Shown one piece after another: positions 43,058-51,064 of a DNA stretch of 64,000 nucleotides; position 1 is the first letter of the stretch; every line of letters starts with the position of its first letter. The notes beneath the pieces were generated by a model. That model did no database searches. It was not told the DNA's origin and saw only the letters and a list, made by a program, of their open reading frames with translations. This DNA is from DATAES01 sp963802415 (GTDB lineage Bacteria > Actinomycetota > Acidimicrobiia > Acidimicrobiales > JACDCH01), in contig CAWDIH010000002.1 in assembly GCA_963802415.1 (NCBI GenBank), positions 806,001-870,000 of the forward strand. Reading direction: 5' to 3'. The position numbers and the translations under genes were made by a program.

Positions 43058-43585
43058 ATGAGCGGCGATGGATACCGGCATCACATCCTGTCGGTGCTCG
43101 TCGAGAACAAACCCGGCGTGCTCGCACGCGTGGCCGGACTGTTCGCCCGACGTGGCTACAACATCTTCAGCCTCGCCGTCGCACCCACGGAGGACGAGCG
43201 CTTCAGCCGGCTGACGATCGTCGTCGACGTCGAGTCGGCACCGCTCGAGCAGATGGTGAAGCAGCTCTTCAAGTTGATTCATGTCGTGAAGATCACCGAG
43301 CTCGATCCGCGGGAGTCGGTCGAGCGCGAGTTGCTGCTGGTCACCGTGTCCGCGGCGCCCGACATCCGTGGTCAGATCATCGAGCTGGTGCAGGTGTTCG
43401 GCGGTCGGATCCTCGCCGTCGGCCAGGACTCGCTCACGATCAGCATCGAAGGGGCGCCGGACAAGGTCGACGACTTTGAAGAGCTGCTCCGTCCGTATGG
43501 GATCGTAGAGCTGCAACGCACCGGCCGGGTCGCACTGCCGCGGCTCGATCGCACGCCCCGAGCTCGCATCGCGCGGGTTTCCTGA
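43058..43585 (+). CDS. ilvN: acetolactate synthase small (regulatory) subunit
   Basis: Activates IlvB and gives valine feedback. 175 residues. The N-terminal ACT domain is HHILSVLVENKPGVLARVAGLFARRGYNIFSLAV; the C-terminal domain has VSAAPDIRGQIIELVQVFGGRILAVGQDSLTI. The ATG at 43058 is the first in-frame start consistent with the ACT domain. ilvC follows after 24 nt. Confidence 0.95.
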   Translation: MSGDGYRHHILSVLVENKPGVLARVAGLFARRGYNIFSLAVAPTEDERFSRLTIVVDVESAPLEQMVKQLFKLIHVVKITELDPRESVERELLLVTVSAAPDIRGQIIELVQVFGGRILAVGQDSLTISIEGAPDKVDDFEELLRPYGIVELQRTGRVALPRLDRTPRARIARVS

Positions 43586-43609
43586 ACGACCTGAACGAGA
43601 GGCAGACAG

Positions 43610-44644
43610 ATGGCCAACGTGTACTACGAGAAGGACGCCGACTCCTCACTCGTCGCCAGCCGCAAGGTGGCGATCGTCGGGTACGGGTCGCAGGGCCATG
43701 CGCACGCCCTCAACCTGAAGGATTCGGGTGTCGACGTGCGAGTCGGTCTGCGTGAGGGGTCGTCGTCGAGGGAGAAGGCGGAGACGGCCGGTCTGCCCGT
43801 GGTCTCGATCGACCAAGCGGCCGCGGAGGCCGACCTCGTCATGATGCTGCTCCCCGATACCGAGCAGCGCGACGTGTACGAGCAGGCCATCGCGCCCAAC
43901 CTCAACGGAGGCGACGCGCTGTTCTTCGCTCACGGCTTCAACATTCGGTTCGACCAGATCAAGCCGGCGGTGGATGTCGATGTGGCGATGGTGGCGCCGA
44001 AGGGTCCGGGGCACCTCGTTCGGCGTACATACACCGAGGGTGGCGGCGTTCCTTGTCTTGTCGCGGTCGCACAGGACGCGAGCGGCAAGGCGAAGGAGCT
44101 CGCGCTGTCGTACGCGAACGGCATCGGCGGTACGCGCGCCGGGGTGCTCGACACGACTTTCGAGGAGGAGACCGAGACCGACCTGTTCGGCGAGCAAGTC
44201 GTGCTGTGCGGTGGTCTCACGTCACTCGTGCAGGCGGGATTCGAGACCCTCGTGGGGGCGGGGTACCATCCCGAGTCCGCCTACTTCGAGTGCCTGCACG
44301 AGCTCAAGCTGATCGTCGACCTCATGTACGAGGAGGGCATCACCGGCATGCGCTACTCGATCTCCGACACCGCCAAGTACGGCGACGTCACGCGTGGGCC
44401 GCGGATCATCAACGACGACACGAAAGCCGAGATGCGACGCATCCTCGACGAGATACAGGACGGAAGGTTCGCGGAGGAGTGGATCGCCGAGAGCCGCGGC
44501 GGGCGCAAGCGTTTCCACGAGCTGCTCGCGAAGGGCGCCGAGCATCCCGTCGAAAAGGTCGGCAAGGACCTGCGGGCCATGATGCCGTGGATCTCCGCCG
44601 GCAAGCAGTCCGTCGCCGACGTCAGCGGCGGCGGCGACGTGTAG
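43610..44644 (+). CDS. ilvC: ketol-acid reductoisomerase
   Basis: Second step of branched-chain synthesis, an NADPH-dependent isomeroreduction. 344 residues, short class I form. Rossmann loop KVAIVGYGSQGHAHALNLKDSG; the beta2 loop VGLREGSSSREKAE has Arg and Ser residues that favour NADPH. Metal-binding acidic residues are in FEEETETDLFGEQ and ECLHELKLIVDLMYEEG. GAGAGG lies upstream of the ATG. The last gene of ilvBNC; a family 2 palindrome lies 12 nt after the stop. Confidence 0.96.
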   Translation: MANVYYEKDADSSLVASRKVAIVGYGSQGHAHALNLKDSGVDVRVGLREGSSSREKAETAGLPVVSIDQAAAEADLVMMLLPDTEQRDVYEQAIAPNLNGGDALFFAHGFNIRFDQIKPAVDVDVAMVAPKGPGHLVRRTYTEGGGVPCLVAVAQDASGKAKELALSYANGIGGTRAGVLDTTFEEETETDLFGEQVVLCGGLTSLVQAGFETLVGAGYHPESAYFECLHELKLIVDLMYEEGITGMRYSISDTAKYGDVTRGPRIINDDTKAEMRRILDEIQDGRFAEEWIAESRGGRKRFHELLAKGAEHPVEKVGKDLRAMMPWISAGKQSVADVSGGGDV

Positions 44645-44656
44645 CGGAGCTCTCTT

Positions 44657-44709
44657 CGCGTTCTGGCGTGCATTAGCTACATCCCGTGTGGCTGACGCAC
44701 GCCGAAACG
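44657..44709 (-). repeat. family 2 palindromic element, copy 3
   Basis: Lies between the convergent ends of ilvC and the acyl-CoA synthetase gene. Compared with copies 1 and 2, a T-A pair in the stem has become G-C on both arms (GCGTGC/GCACGC), a compensatory change. Confidence 0.65.
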
Positions 44710-44730
44710 AGACGGAGGTTCGTCCACGTG

Positions 44731-46437
44731 CTACATCGTCTCGGCGAAGCTGACCTCGCCCTGACCCCGCAACACGTTCTTCAGCAGCTTGCCCGATGCG
44801 TTGCGCGGCAGCTTCTCGTCCCGGATGTCCACGTACGCGGGCACCTTGAAGTTGGCAAGAGCGTCTGCGACCCACGAACGCAGCTCTTGTTCCGTGATCG
44901 ATTCGCCCGGCTCGACTTGTACGACTGCCTTGACCTCTTCACCGAGCTCCGGATGGGGGATGCCGATGACCGCGGCGTCCGCTATCGCGGGATGCTCGAC
45001 GAGACGGTTCTCGATCTCGACGCAGTAGATGTTCTCGCCGCCTCGGATGATCATGTCCTTCTTGCGATCGGTGATGAAGAGGAAGCCGTCCTCGTCGACG
45101 TAGCCGACGTCGCCCGTGTACAGCCACCCATCCCGCACGGTGTCGGCGGTCGCCTCCGGCTTGTTCCAGTAACCCGCCATGATGAGCGGGCCGTACATCG
45201 TCACTTCACCGGTCTGTCCAGTCGGAACCGCGTTGCCGGTCGCATCGCGGATCTCGAGCTGGAGCGTCGGGACTGCTTGCCCGACCGAGTCCGGCTTGTC
45301 GATCGCGTCCTGGCCCGAGATGGCGGTTGCGACCGACGACGACTCGGTGAGTCCGTACGCGTTCGTCGTCGTCGTGACGTTCGGGAACGTCTCGTGCACC
45401 TTGCGTTGCAGTTCTTCTGCGGACGGCGAGCCGCCGAACGCGACACTCACGACCGACGACGTGTCGTAGTCGTGACGGTCGGGGTACTCGCAGACCCGCC
45501 AGACCATCGTCGGCACCGTCGCCCACAGCGTGACCTTGTGCTTTTGGATCAGGTCGAGCGCGCTGGCCGGGTCGAACCGCCCTTCGATCATCACCAGCTT
45601 CAACCCGGCGAGGAGCCCGACCACGAGCGTGGAGTGGCAACCCGACACGTGGAACAACGGCGAGGTGAACAGCGCGACGGCTTGGCCTGCGCCCTGTGGC
45701 AGCGCGCCGCCGCCCAACATGGCGCCGGCGACGCTGCCGTAGATCGTGTTCTGCAGATTGGCGATCATGCTGCGGTGGGTGCTGATGGCGCCCTTTGGGC
45801 GTCCGGTCGTGCCGCTCGTGTAGAAGATGACGGCGTAGTCGTCCTCGTCGATCGGGACGTCCGGCGCGTCCTCGGCCGGCGTGGCAAGCAGTTCGTCGAA
45901 CCGGTGGAGCCGCTCGTCGCCACCGAACTCGGACGAATCTGCGTCGATCAGGAAGACATGTTCGAGATCAGGGCACTCGTCGAGGTTGCCCGCGATCCGC
46001 TCGAACCGCTTGGCGTCGGCAATGAGGACCTTGGAGCCGGAGTCCTGCAGGCCATAGACGATCTCATCGGTGGTCCACCAGCCGTTCAGGCCGACGAGGA
46101 TCGCGCCGAGGTTCACCGTGCCCCAGAACGTGAGGCACCATTCGGGGTTGTTCTGGCTGAGCACTGCGACCCGGTCGCCGTGCCCGACTCCGAACGACTG
46201 CAGGCCTGTGCTCGTCGTGTATGCGCTGTTGATGAAGTCCTTGAAGGAGTGCTCGCGATCGCCGTAGACGATGAACGTGTCGTTGCCGCGGCCGATCGCC
46301 ACCTCGCAGATCTGGCGCAGCGCCTTCATGCGTTCCTTGTAGACCTGCATCGGCCGGCCACGGACCTGCTCGGTCACGACCTCGAACGGCCCGCCTGGCC
46401 CGGTCAGCTGCTCCTTCACCTCTGCTGCAGTCGGCAT
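44731..46437 (-). CDS. AMP-dependent acyl-CoA synthetase/ligase
   Basis: 568 residues, ANL superfamily. The AMP/phosphate loop is IFYTSGTTGRPKGAISTH. The A5 region is NAYGLTESSSVATAI, the hinge GWLYTGDVGYVDEDGFLFITDRKKDMIIRGGENIYCVEIE, and the C-terminal catalytic Lys lies in LPRNASGKLLKNVLR. The overall look is that of medium/long-chain fatty acyl-CoA or aryl-CoA ligases; the exact acid is unknown. A TAGCTT box lies 7 nt before the ATG, in the 24-bp gap to serC upstream. Confidence 0.9.
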   Translation of the reverse strand: MPTAAEVKEQLTGPGGPFEVVTEQVRGRPMQVYKERMKALRQICEVAIGRGNDTFIVYGDREHSFKDFINSAYTTSTGLQSFGVGHGDRVAVLSQNNPEWCLTFWGTVNLGAILVGLNGWWTTDEIVYGLQDSGSKVLIADAKRFERIAGNLDECPDLEHVFLIDADSSEFGGDERLHRFDELLATPAEDAPDVPIDEDDYAVIFYTSGTTGRPKGAISTHRSMIANLQNTIYGSVAGAMLGGGALPQGAGQAVALFTSPLFHVSGCHSTLVVGLLAGLKLVMIEGRFDPASALDLIQKHKVTLWATVPTMVWRVCEYPDRHDYDTSSVVSVAFGGSPSAEELQRKVHETFPNVTTTTNAYGLTESSSVATAISGQDAIDKPDSVGQAVPTLQLEIRDATGNAVPTGQTGEVTMYGPLIMAGYWNKPEATADTVRDGWLYTGDVGYVDEDGFLFITDRKKDMIIRGGENIYCVEIENRLVEHPAIADAAVIGIPHPELGEEVKAVVQVEPGESITEQELRSWVADALANFKVPAYVDIRDEKLPRNASGKLLKNVLRGQGEVSFAETM

Positions 46438-46444
46438 GTCGCAG

Positions 46445-46450
46445 AAGCTA
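46445..46450 (-). promoter_or_regulatory. -10 box of the acyl-CoA synthetase gene
   Basis: TAGCTT on the minus strand, 7 nt before the ATG at 46437. Confidence 0.4.
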
Positions 46451-46461
46451 CTTCTGTTGCA

Positions 46462-47598
46462 TCATCGGGTGAGCCGTTCGACGACGTAATCGATGCAGTG
46501 CGTGAGGGCGGCGACGTCGTCCGGGTCGATCGCGGTGAACGTCGCGATGCGCAGTTGGTTGCGTCCCAGCTTGCGGTACGAATCGGTGTCGACCACCCCG
46601 TTGTGCCGCAGGACGGCGGACACCGATACGGCATCGATGGAGGGATCGAAGTCGATCGTGGCGACGACGTGGCTGCGCTGCGCCGGGTCCGCGACGAACG
46701 GCGTCGCGAAGCGCGACGCCTCCGCCCACCGGTACAGGATCTGGGCGGACTGGTCGCAGCGCGACGCCGCCCACTCGAGCCCGCCGTTGCCGTTGATCCA
46801 TTCGACCTGCTCGGCGGCGAGGAACAGCGTCGCGAGCGCGGGCGTGTTGTACGTCTGGTCCTTCCGGCTGTTGTCGATGGCGATCGCCAAGTCGATGAAC
46901 GCCGGGACCCATCGATCTGACGACGCAATGCGCTCCGCTCGTTCGATCGCAGCAGGGGACATCGCCGCGATCCACAAGCCCCCGTCCGATCCCAAGTTCT
47001 TCTGCGGCGCGAAGTAGTACACGTCGACCTGCGACGCATCGAACCGCAGGCCACAGGCGGCCGACGTCGCGTCGACCAACACCAGTTGACCGGCAGACGC
47101 ACCATCCGGACGCTGCAGCGGCATGGCGACACCGGTCGAGGTCTCGTTGTGGGTCAGGCAGTAGGCGTCGACAGTGGCGTCAGCGACGGGTAGCGGATGC
47201 GTACCCGGCGCCGACTCGATGATCGACGGTTGCTCGAGGAACGGTGCGCCGGCGACTTCGGCCGCGAACTTGGAGGAGAACTCGCCGAAGCTCAGGTGCT
47301 GGCTCCGGCGCTCGATGAGCCCGTACGCGGCGGCGTCCCAGAACGCTGTCGTGCCGCCGTTGCCGAGCACGATCTCGTAGCCGTCCGGTACGTTCAGCAA
47401 CTCCGCGAGCCCGTTGCGCAGCGCGCCGACGACGAACCGGACAGTGGCCTGGCGGTGGCTCGTGCCCATGTACTCGGGGGCGGCCTTGGCGAGCGCTTCG
47501 ACGCCTTCGGTCCGCACCTTGGACGGCCCCGACCCGAACCGTCCGTCGCGCGGGAGCAGGTCGGCGGGGATGGCGATCTCGGGTGTGGCGGCGCTCAT
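46462..47598 (-). CDS. serC: phosphoserine aminotransferase
   Basis: Second step of serine synthesis: 3-phosphohydroxypyruvate plus glutamate to phosphoserine. 378 residues from the ATG at 47598, which fits the actinobacterial form. RDGRFGSGPSKVR is the substrate loop, MGTSHRQATVRF is conserved, and the PLP lysine is in YYFAPQKNLGSDGGLW. The frame is open upstream to 47943 but only antisense to aspC. Divergent from aspC with a 21-bp gap. serA lies just beyond aspC, so two serine genes cluster here. Confidence 0.93.
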   Translation of the reverse strand: MSAATPEIAIPADLLPRDGRFGSGPSKVRTEGVEALAKAAPEYMGTSHRQATVRFVVGALRNGLAELLNVPDGYEIVLGNGGTTAFWDAAAYGLIERRSQHLSFGEFSSKFAAEVAGAPFLEQPSIIESAPGTHPLPVADATVDAYCLTHNETSTGVAMPLQRPDGASAGQLVLVDATSAACGLRFDASQVDVYYFAPQKNLGSDGGLWIAAMSPAAIERAERIASSDRWVPAFIDLAIAIDNSRKDQTYNTPALATLFLAAEQVEWINGNGGLEWAASRCDQSAQILYRWAEASRFATPFVADPAQRSHVVATIDFDPSIDAVSVSAVLRHNGVVDTDSYRKLGRNQLRIATFTAIDPDDVAALTHCIDYVVERLTR

Positions 47599-47619
47599 AC
47601 GTCTGCAACTATCGCGTGT

Positions 47620-48825
47620 GTGACCCCCACCTCCCGCCGTCGAATCTCCCAGCGCGTCGGCGCCATCCCCGAATCGGCCACCCTGGCGGTCGACGCCAAG
47701 GCGAAGGCGCTGAAAGCGGCAGGAGAGCCGGTGATCGGCTTCGGCGCGGGCGAACCCGACTTCCCGACGCCCGCCCACATCGTCGAGGCTGCTGTCGAAG
47801 CCTGCCGTGATCCCAAGAACCACCGCTACACGCCGACCCCCGGGCTGCCCGAGCTGCGGGAAGCCATCGCGGCCAAGACCAAACGGGATTCCGGGTTCGA
47901 CCCGGCGCCTTCTCAGGTGCTCGTGACCAACGGCGGCAAGCACGCGGTGTACAACACCCTGCTCACGCTGCTCGACGAGGGCGACGAGGCGTTGCTCCCC
48001 GCTCCGTATTGGACGACCTATCCCGAGCCGGTCCGCCTCGCCGGTGCGACGCCGGTCGTATTGCAGACCGACGAGACCACCGGCTTCAAGGTCACAATCG
48101 ATCAGCTCGACGCCGCCCGCACGGATCGAACGAAGCTCCTGGTGTTCGTGTCGCCGTCCAATCCGTCCGGCGCGGTGTACTCACGGGAACAGATCCAAGC
48201 GATCGGCCAGTGGGCGGTCGAGCACGGCATCTGGGTCGTGACCGACGAGATCTACGAGCACCTCACGTTCGGCGATCACGAGTTCCACTCGATGCCGGTT
48301 GTCGTACCCGAGATCGTTGACCGCTGCGTTGTGCTCAACGGTGTGGCCAAGACGTACGCCATGACGGGCTGGCGTGTCGGGTGGATGATCGGTCCCTCCG
48401 ACGTGATCACCGCGGCCACGAACCTGCAGTCACACTCGACATCGAACGTGAACAACGTCGCGCAACGCGCCGCGCTGACCGCGGTGTCCGGGTCGCTCGA
48501 CGCTGTCGCCGAGATGCGGAGCGCCTTCGAACGCCGTGCTGATGTCGCGTACAAGATGCTCAACGGGGTGCGGGGCGTGACGTGCATCGAGCCCGAAGGC
48601 GCGTTCTATGCGTACCCGAACCTGACCGGACTGCTCGACCGTCAGATCGCGGGGCGCAATGCGCCGACGACGATCGACTTGGCCGCGCTGCTGCTCGAAG
48701 AAGCAAAGGTCGCGATCGTTCCCGGTGAGGCGTTCGGCACGCCCGGCTACGCACGCATCTCGTTCGCACTCGGAGACGACGATCTCGGCGAGGGCCTGCA
48801 ACGCATCGCCGACCTGGTGGGCTGA
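47620..48825 (+). CDS. aspC: aspartate aminotransferase, class I/II (Ib subgroup)
   Basis: PLP aminotransferase moving amino groups between aspartate and 2-oxoglutarate. About 401 residues from the GTG at 47620. GFGAGEPDFPTPAHIVEA and HRYTPTPGLPELREAIA are typical of the bacterial Ib subgroup. The PLP lysine is in NGVAKTYAMTGWRVGW. Upstream in-frame sequence is antisense to serC and is discarded. serA begins 15 nt after the stop, suggesting co-transcription. Confidence 0.88.
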   Translation: MTPTSRRRISQRVGAIPESATLAVDAKAKALKAAGEPVIGFGAGEPDFPTPAHIVEAAVEACRDPKNHRYTPTPGLPELREAIAAKTKRDSGFDPAPSQVLVTNGGKHAVYNTLLTLLDEGDEALLPAPYWTTYPEPVRLAGATPVVLQTDETTGFKVTIDQLDAARTDRTKLLVFVSPSNPSGAVYSREQIQAIGQWAVEHGIWVVTDEIYEHLTFGDHEFHSMPVVVPEIVDRCVVLNGVAKTYAMTGWRVGWMIGPSDVITAATNLQSHSTSNVNNVAQRAALTAVSGSLDAVAEMRSAFERRADVAYKMLNGVRGVTCIEPEGAFYAYPNLTGLLDRQIAGRNAPTTIDLAALLLEEAKVAIVPGEAFGTPGYARISFALGDDDLGEGLQRIADLVG

Positions 48826-48840
48826 GGAGCGCGCGCGGGC

Positions 48841-50409
48841 ATGGCCAGAGTTCTCGTCACGGAGGAGATCGCGGACGGCGGGCTCGACCGGCTGCGAGCA
48901 GCGGGACATGAGGTCGACGTGCAACTCGGCCTGTCTCCGGGAGCACTCCTCGACGCGGTGAAGGGTGCACACGCGCTGATCATCCGTTCGGCAACGAACG
49001 TCACGGCCGAGGTGCTCGACACCGCCCACACCCTGATCGTCGTCGGGCGCGCCGGCATCGGGCTCGACAACGTAGACGTCGAGCACGCGACGTCGCGCGG
49101 CGTCATGGTCGTCAACGCTCCTCAGTCGAACGTTCTCTCTGCCGCGGAGCAGACGCTCGGGCTGTTGCTCGCGCAGGCGCGCAACATCCCTCAGGCGCAC
49201 GCCGCGCTCAAGGGCGGCCGGTGGGAGCGCAGCCGTTGGGAGGGCGTCGAGCTGGCGGACAAGGTGCTCGGCATCATCGGGCTCGGTCGCATAGGCAAGC
49301 TCGTCGCGCAACGAGCGTCCGCGTTCGGCATGCGGCTGCTCGCGTACGACCCGTTCGTGTCCGCCGAGCGCGCCCGTCAGATGAACGTCGAGCTGGTCGA
49401 GCTCGACGAGCTGATGCGCCAGTCGGACTTCGTGACGATCCACGTCGCCAAGACGAAAGAGACCGTCGGACTGGTCGACAAGGACCTCCTAGCCAAGGCG
49501 AAGCCCGGCGTCCGCATCATCAACGTCGCCCGGGGAGGCATCGTCGACGAGAACGCGCTCGCAGAAGCCATCGAGTCGGGTCAAGTGGGTGGTGCTGCGA
49601 TCGACGTCTTCGCCGAGGAGCCGACCACCGAGTCGCCATTGTTCGACCTCGACGCCGTCGTCGTCACGCCTCATCTCGGTGCATCGACTCGCGAGGCGCA
49701 GGACAAGGCGGGCGACACCATCGCCGAACAGATCGCGCTCGCGCTCGCCGGCGACTTCGTGCCGTACGCGGTCAACGTGAGCGCGGCCGAGGCGAGCGAG
49801 ACCGTCCGTCCGTTCCTGCCGCTGGCGGAGCGGCTGGGACGTATCTACGTCGCCCTCAACGAAGGGACCCCCACTCGACTCGAGACCGAGTACGAAGGCC
49901 AGCTTGCTGATTACGACACGCGGATCTTGACGTTGGCGGTGCTGAAGGGCGTGTTCGGCGGCGTCGTCGAAGAGCCGGTGTCGTACGTCAACGCGCCACG
50001 CATCGCGGCCGAGCGCGGTGTCGAGGTGCGCGAGTCGTCTTCGTCGACCGCGCAGGATTACGTCAATCTCGTCACCGTTCGCGGCGGCGGCCATGCGGTC
50101 GCCGGCACGCTGGTCGGGCTGCGCGGCGAGCCGCGCATCGTAATGATCGACGACCTGTCCGTCGACCTGCCGCCGGCCAAGAACATGCTGATCGTCCGCA
50201 ACGACGACGTTCCGGGGATGATCGCCGCGGTGACCCGTGCGCTCGCGGAGGCGGGGATCAACGTGGGCGACATGCACCTGGGTCATTCGGTCGACGGCGC
50301 CGCCGCCATGCAGGTCCTCGCCACCAACGTCCCCGTCGGCGAGGACGTGGCCGCTGCCCTACGAGCCGTCCCCGGCATCGTCTCCGTCCACTCTCTCGCG
50401 ACCGACTGA
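48841..50409 (+). CDS. serA: D-3-phosphoglycerate dehydrogenase
   Basis: First step of serine synthesis. 522 residues, the long type with an intervening (ASB) domain and a C-terminal ACT domain, as in mycobacteria. NAD loop VLGIIGLGRIGKLVAQRA; catalytic residues lie in NVARGGIVDENAL and PHLGASTREAQ. The ACT domain is MLIVRNDDVPGMIAAVTRALAEAGINVGDMHLG and probably senses serine. Frame intact. A family 1 hairpin follows 4 nt after the stop. Confidence 0.95.
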   Translation: MARVLVTEEIADGGLDRLRAAGHEVDVQLGLSPGALLDAVKGAHALIIRSATNVTAEVLDTAHTLIVVGRAGIGLDNVDVEHATSRGVMVVNAPQSNVLSAAEQTLGLLLAQARNIPQAHAALKGGRWERSRWEGVELADKVLGIIGLGRIGKLVAQRASAFGMRLLAYDPFVSAERARQMNVELVELDELMRQSDFVTIHVAKTKETVGLVDKDLLAKAKPGVRIINVARGGIVDENALAEAIESGQVGGAAIDVFAEEPTTESPLFDLDAVVVTPHLGASTREAQDKAGDTIAEQIALALAGDFVPYAVNVSAAEASETVRPFLPLAERLGRIYVALNEGTPTRLETEYEGQLADYDTRILTLAVLKGVFGGVVEEPVSYVNAPRIAAERGVEVRESSSSTAQDYVNLVTVRGGGHAVAGTLVGLRGEPRIVMIDDLSVDLPPAKNMLIVRNDDVPGMIAAVTRALAEAGINVGDMHLGHSVDGAAAMQVLATNVPVGEDVAAALRAVPGIVSVHSLATD

Positions 50410-50413
50410 CAGA

Positions 50414-50464
50414 CGAATGTTGGTGCGATGTGGCGGCTATAGCCCCACATCGACCCGGAGTTCG
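50414..50464 (+). repeat. family 1 hairpin element, copy C
   Basis: Between the convergent ends of serA and the 50477-50869 gene. The stem is quite different from copies A, B and D: CGATGTGG pairs with CCACATCG, one bulged C, then GGC with GCC and a TATA loop. Flanks CGAATGTTGG and ACCCGGAGTTCG are unchanged. Confidence 0.8.
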
Positions 50465-50476
50465 CCGGGGTGGAGG

Positions 50477-50869
50477 TCAGCGCTTGGCGGGGCGGAGGCC
50501 GTCCTCGGCTGCGGTCTCGGGGGTCTGGTAGCAGCGGTCGGGCCTCGTCCGTGCGTACATGGCGTTGCCCTCGACCTGGAAGATGCCGCTGGACAGCTTC
50601 GCTTTCACCGGATGGGTCGCCGGGCAGATGCCGTCTTCCGGCGCGACCCACGGTGGCAGCGTGTTCTTCGGCACCGGCTCGGTCTCCACCGGCGCCGGCG
50701 TCTGCAGCGGCGCCCATGCTTCCGGCTCCGGAGCCGGAGAATCGCCCGGCGTCCGTAGGTCGATCGTGGCGGGTGCCGACGACCTGGTCCGAACCAACTT
50801 CGCCACGAGGAGGACGAGACCGACGAGCAGCCCGAGCCACAATCCTCCACGCAGCGTGCGACGGATCAC
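50477..50869 (-). CDS. membrane-anchored protein with C-terminal sunset-like domain
   Basis: 130 residues from the GTG at 50869. One N-terminal membrane helix (GGLWLGLLVGLVLLVAKLV), a Pro/Glu-rich linker, then CPATHPVKAKLSSGIFQVEGNAMYARTRPDRCYQTPETAAEDGLRPAKR. The last part matches my memory of the short sunset domain of actinobacterial secreted proteins (CPxxHPVKxK, YxRTxPxxCYxTxxxAxxxGxRxxKR). Function unknown. It is divergent from the leuA leader, with 60 bp between. Confidence 0.7.
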   Translation of the reverse strand: MIRRTLRGGLWLGLLVGLVLLVAKLVRTRSSAPATIDLRTPGDSPAPEPEAWAPLQTPAPVETEPVPKNTLPPWVAPEDGICPATHPVKAKLSSGIFQVEGNAMYARTRPDRCYQTPETAAEDGLRPAKR

Positions 50870-50877
50870 GGGCGTGG

Positions 50878-50883
50878 ACCCTA
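50878..50883 (-). promoter_or_regulatory. -10 box of the sunset-domain gene
   Basis: TAGGGT on the minus strand, 8 nt before the GTG at 50869. Confidence 0.45.
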
Positions 50884-50890
50884 ACGCGCC

Positions 50891-50920
50891 TTGACGAGAC
50901 CGGCGGTGTGCTGTCAAGGT
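50891..50920 (+). promoter_or_regulatory. possible promoter of the leuA leader
   Basis: TTGACG (50891-50896), 18-nt spacer, CAAGGT (50915-50920), 9 nt before the leader ATG. The -10 match is weak. Confidence 0.3.
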
Positions 50921-50929
50921 GGTCAAGCC

Positions 50930-50962
50930 ATGACCCAGCACACGGTCCTCCTTCTTACGTAA
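50930..50962 (+). CDS. leuA leader peptide MTQHTVLLLT
   Basis: Ten codons, ATG at 50930, TAA at 50960-50962. GTC CTC CTT CTT gives Val followed by three consecutive leucines just before the hairpins, matching control by leucyl-tRNA charging. Confidence 0.88.
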   Translation: MTQHTVLLLT

Positions 50963-50965
50963 CGG

Positions 50966-50988
50966 CGAGCGCCCCAAGACCGCGCTCG
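50966..50988 (+). promoter_or_regulatory. leuA attenuator, first hairpin
   Basis: 7-bp stem CGAGCGC (50966-50972) with GCGCTCG (50982-50988), starting 3 nt after the leader stop. Confidence 0.6.
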
Positions 50989-50990
50989 TC

Positions 50991-51025
50991 GAACCCCCTG
51001 CAGGCGCAGGGGGTTCTTCCGTTTT
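50991..51025 (+). terminator. leuA attenuator terminator
   Basis: 10-bp perfect stem GAACCCCCTG/CAGGGGGTTC with a CAGGCG loop, then TTCCGTTTT. It ends 39 nt before the leuA ATG. Confidence 0.88.
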
Positions 51026-51064
51026 CGGAGCGAGTACCAAGCGAGCAGCAGAGAGCGAGTGACG

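Noticed and set aside
41770..43059. 429-codon open frame antisense to ilvB
   Set aside because: Low-complexity His/Arg/Val-rich translation; ilvB on the plus strand is certain.
44686..46920. 744-codon open frame antisense to the acyl-CoA synthetase and serC
   Set aside because: Covers two well-supported genes on the other strand and has shadow-type composition without any domain.
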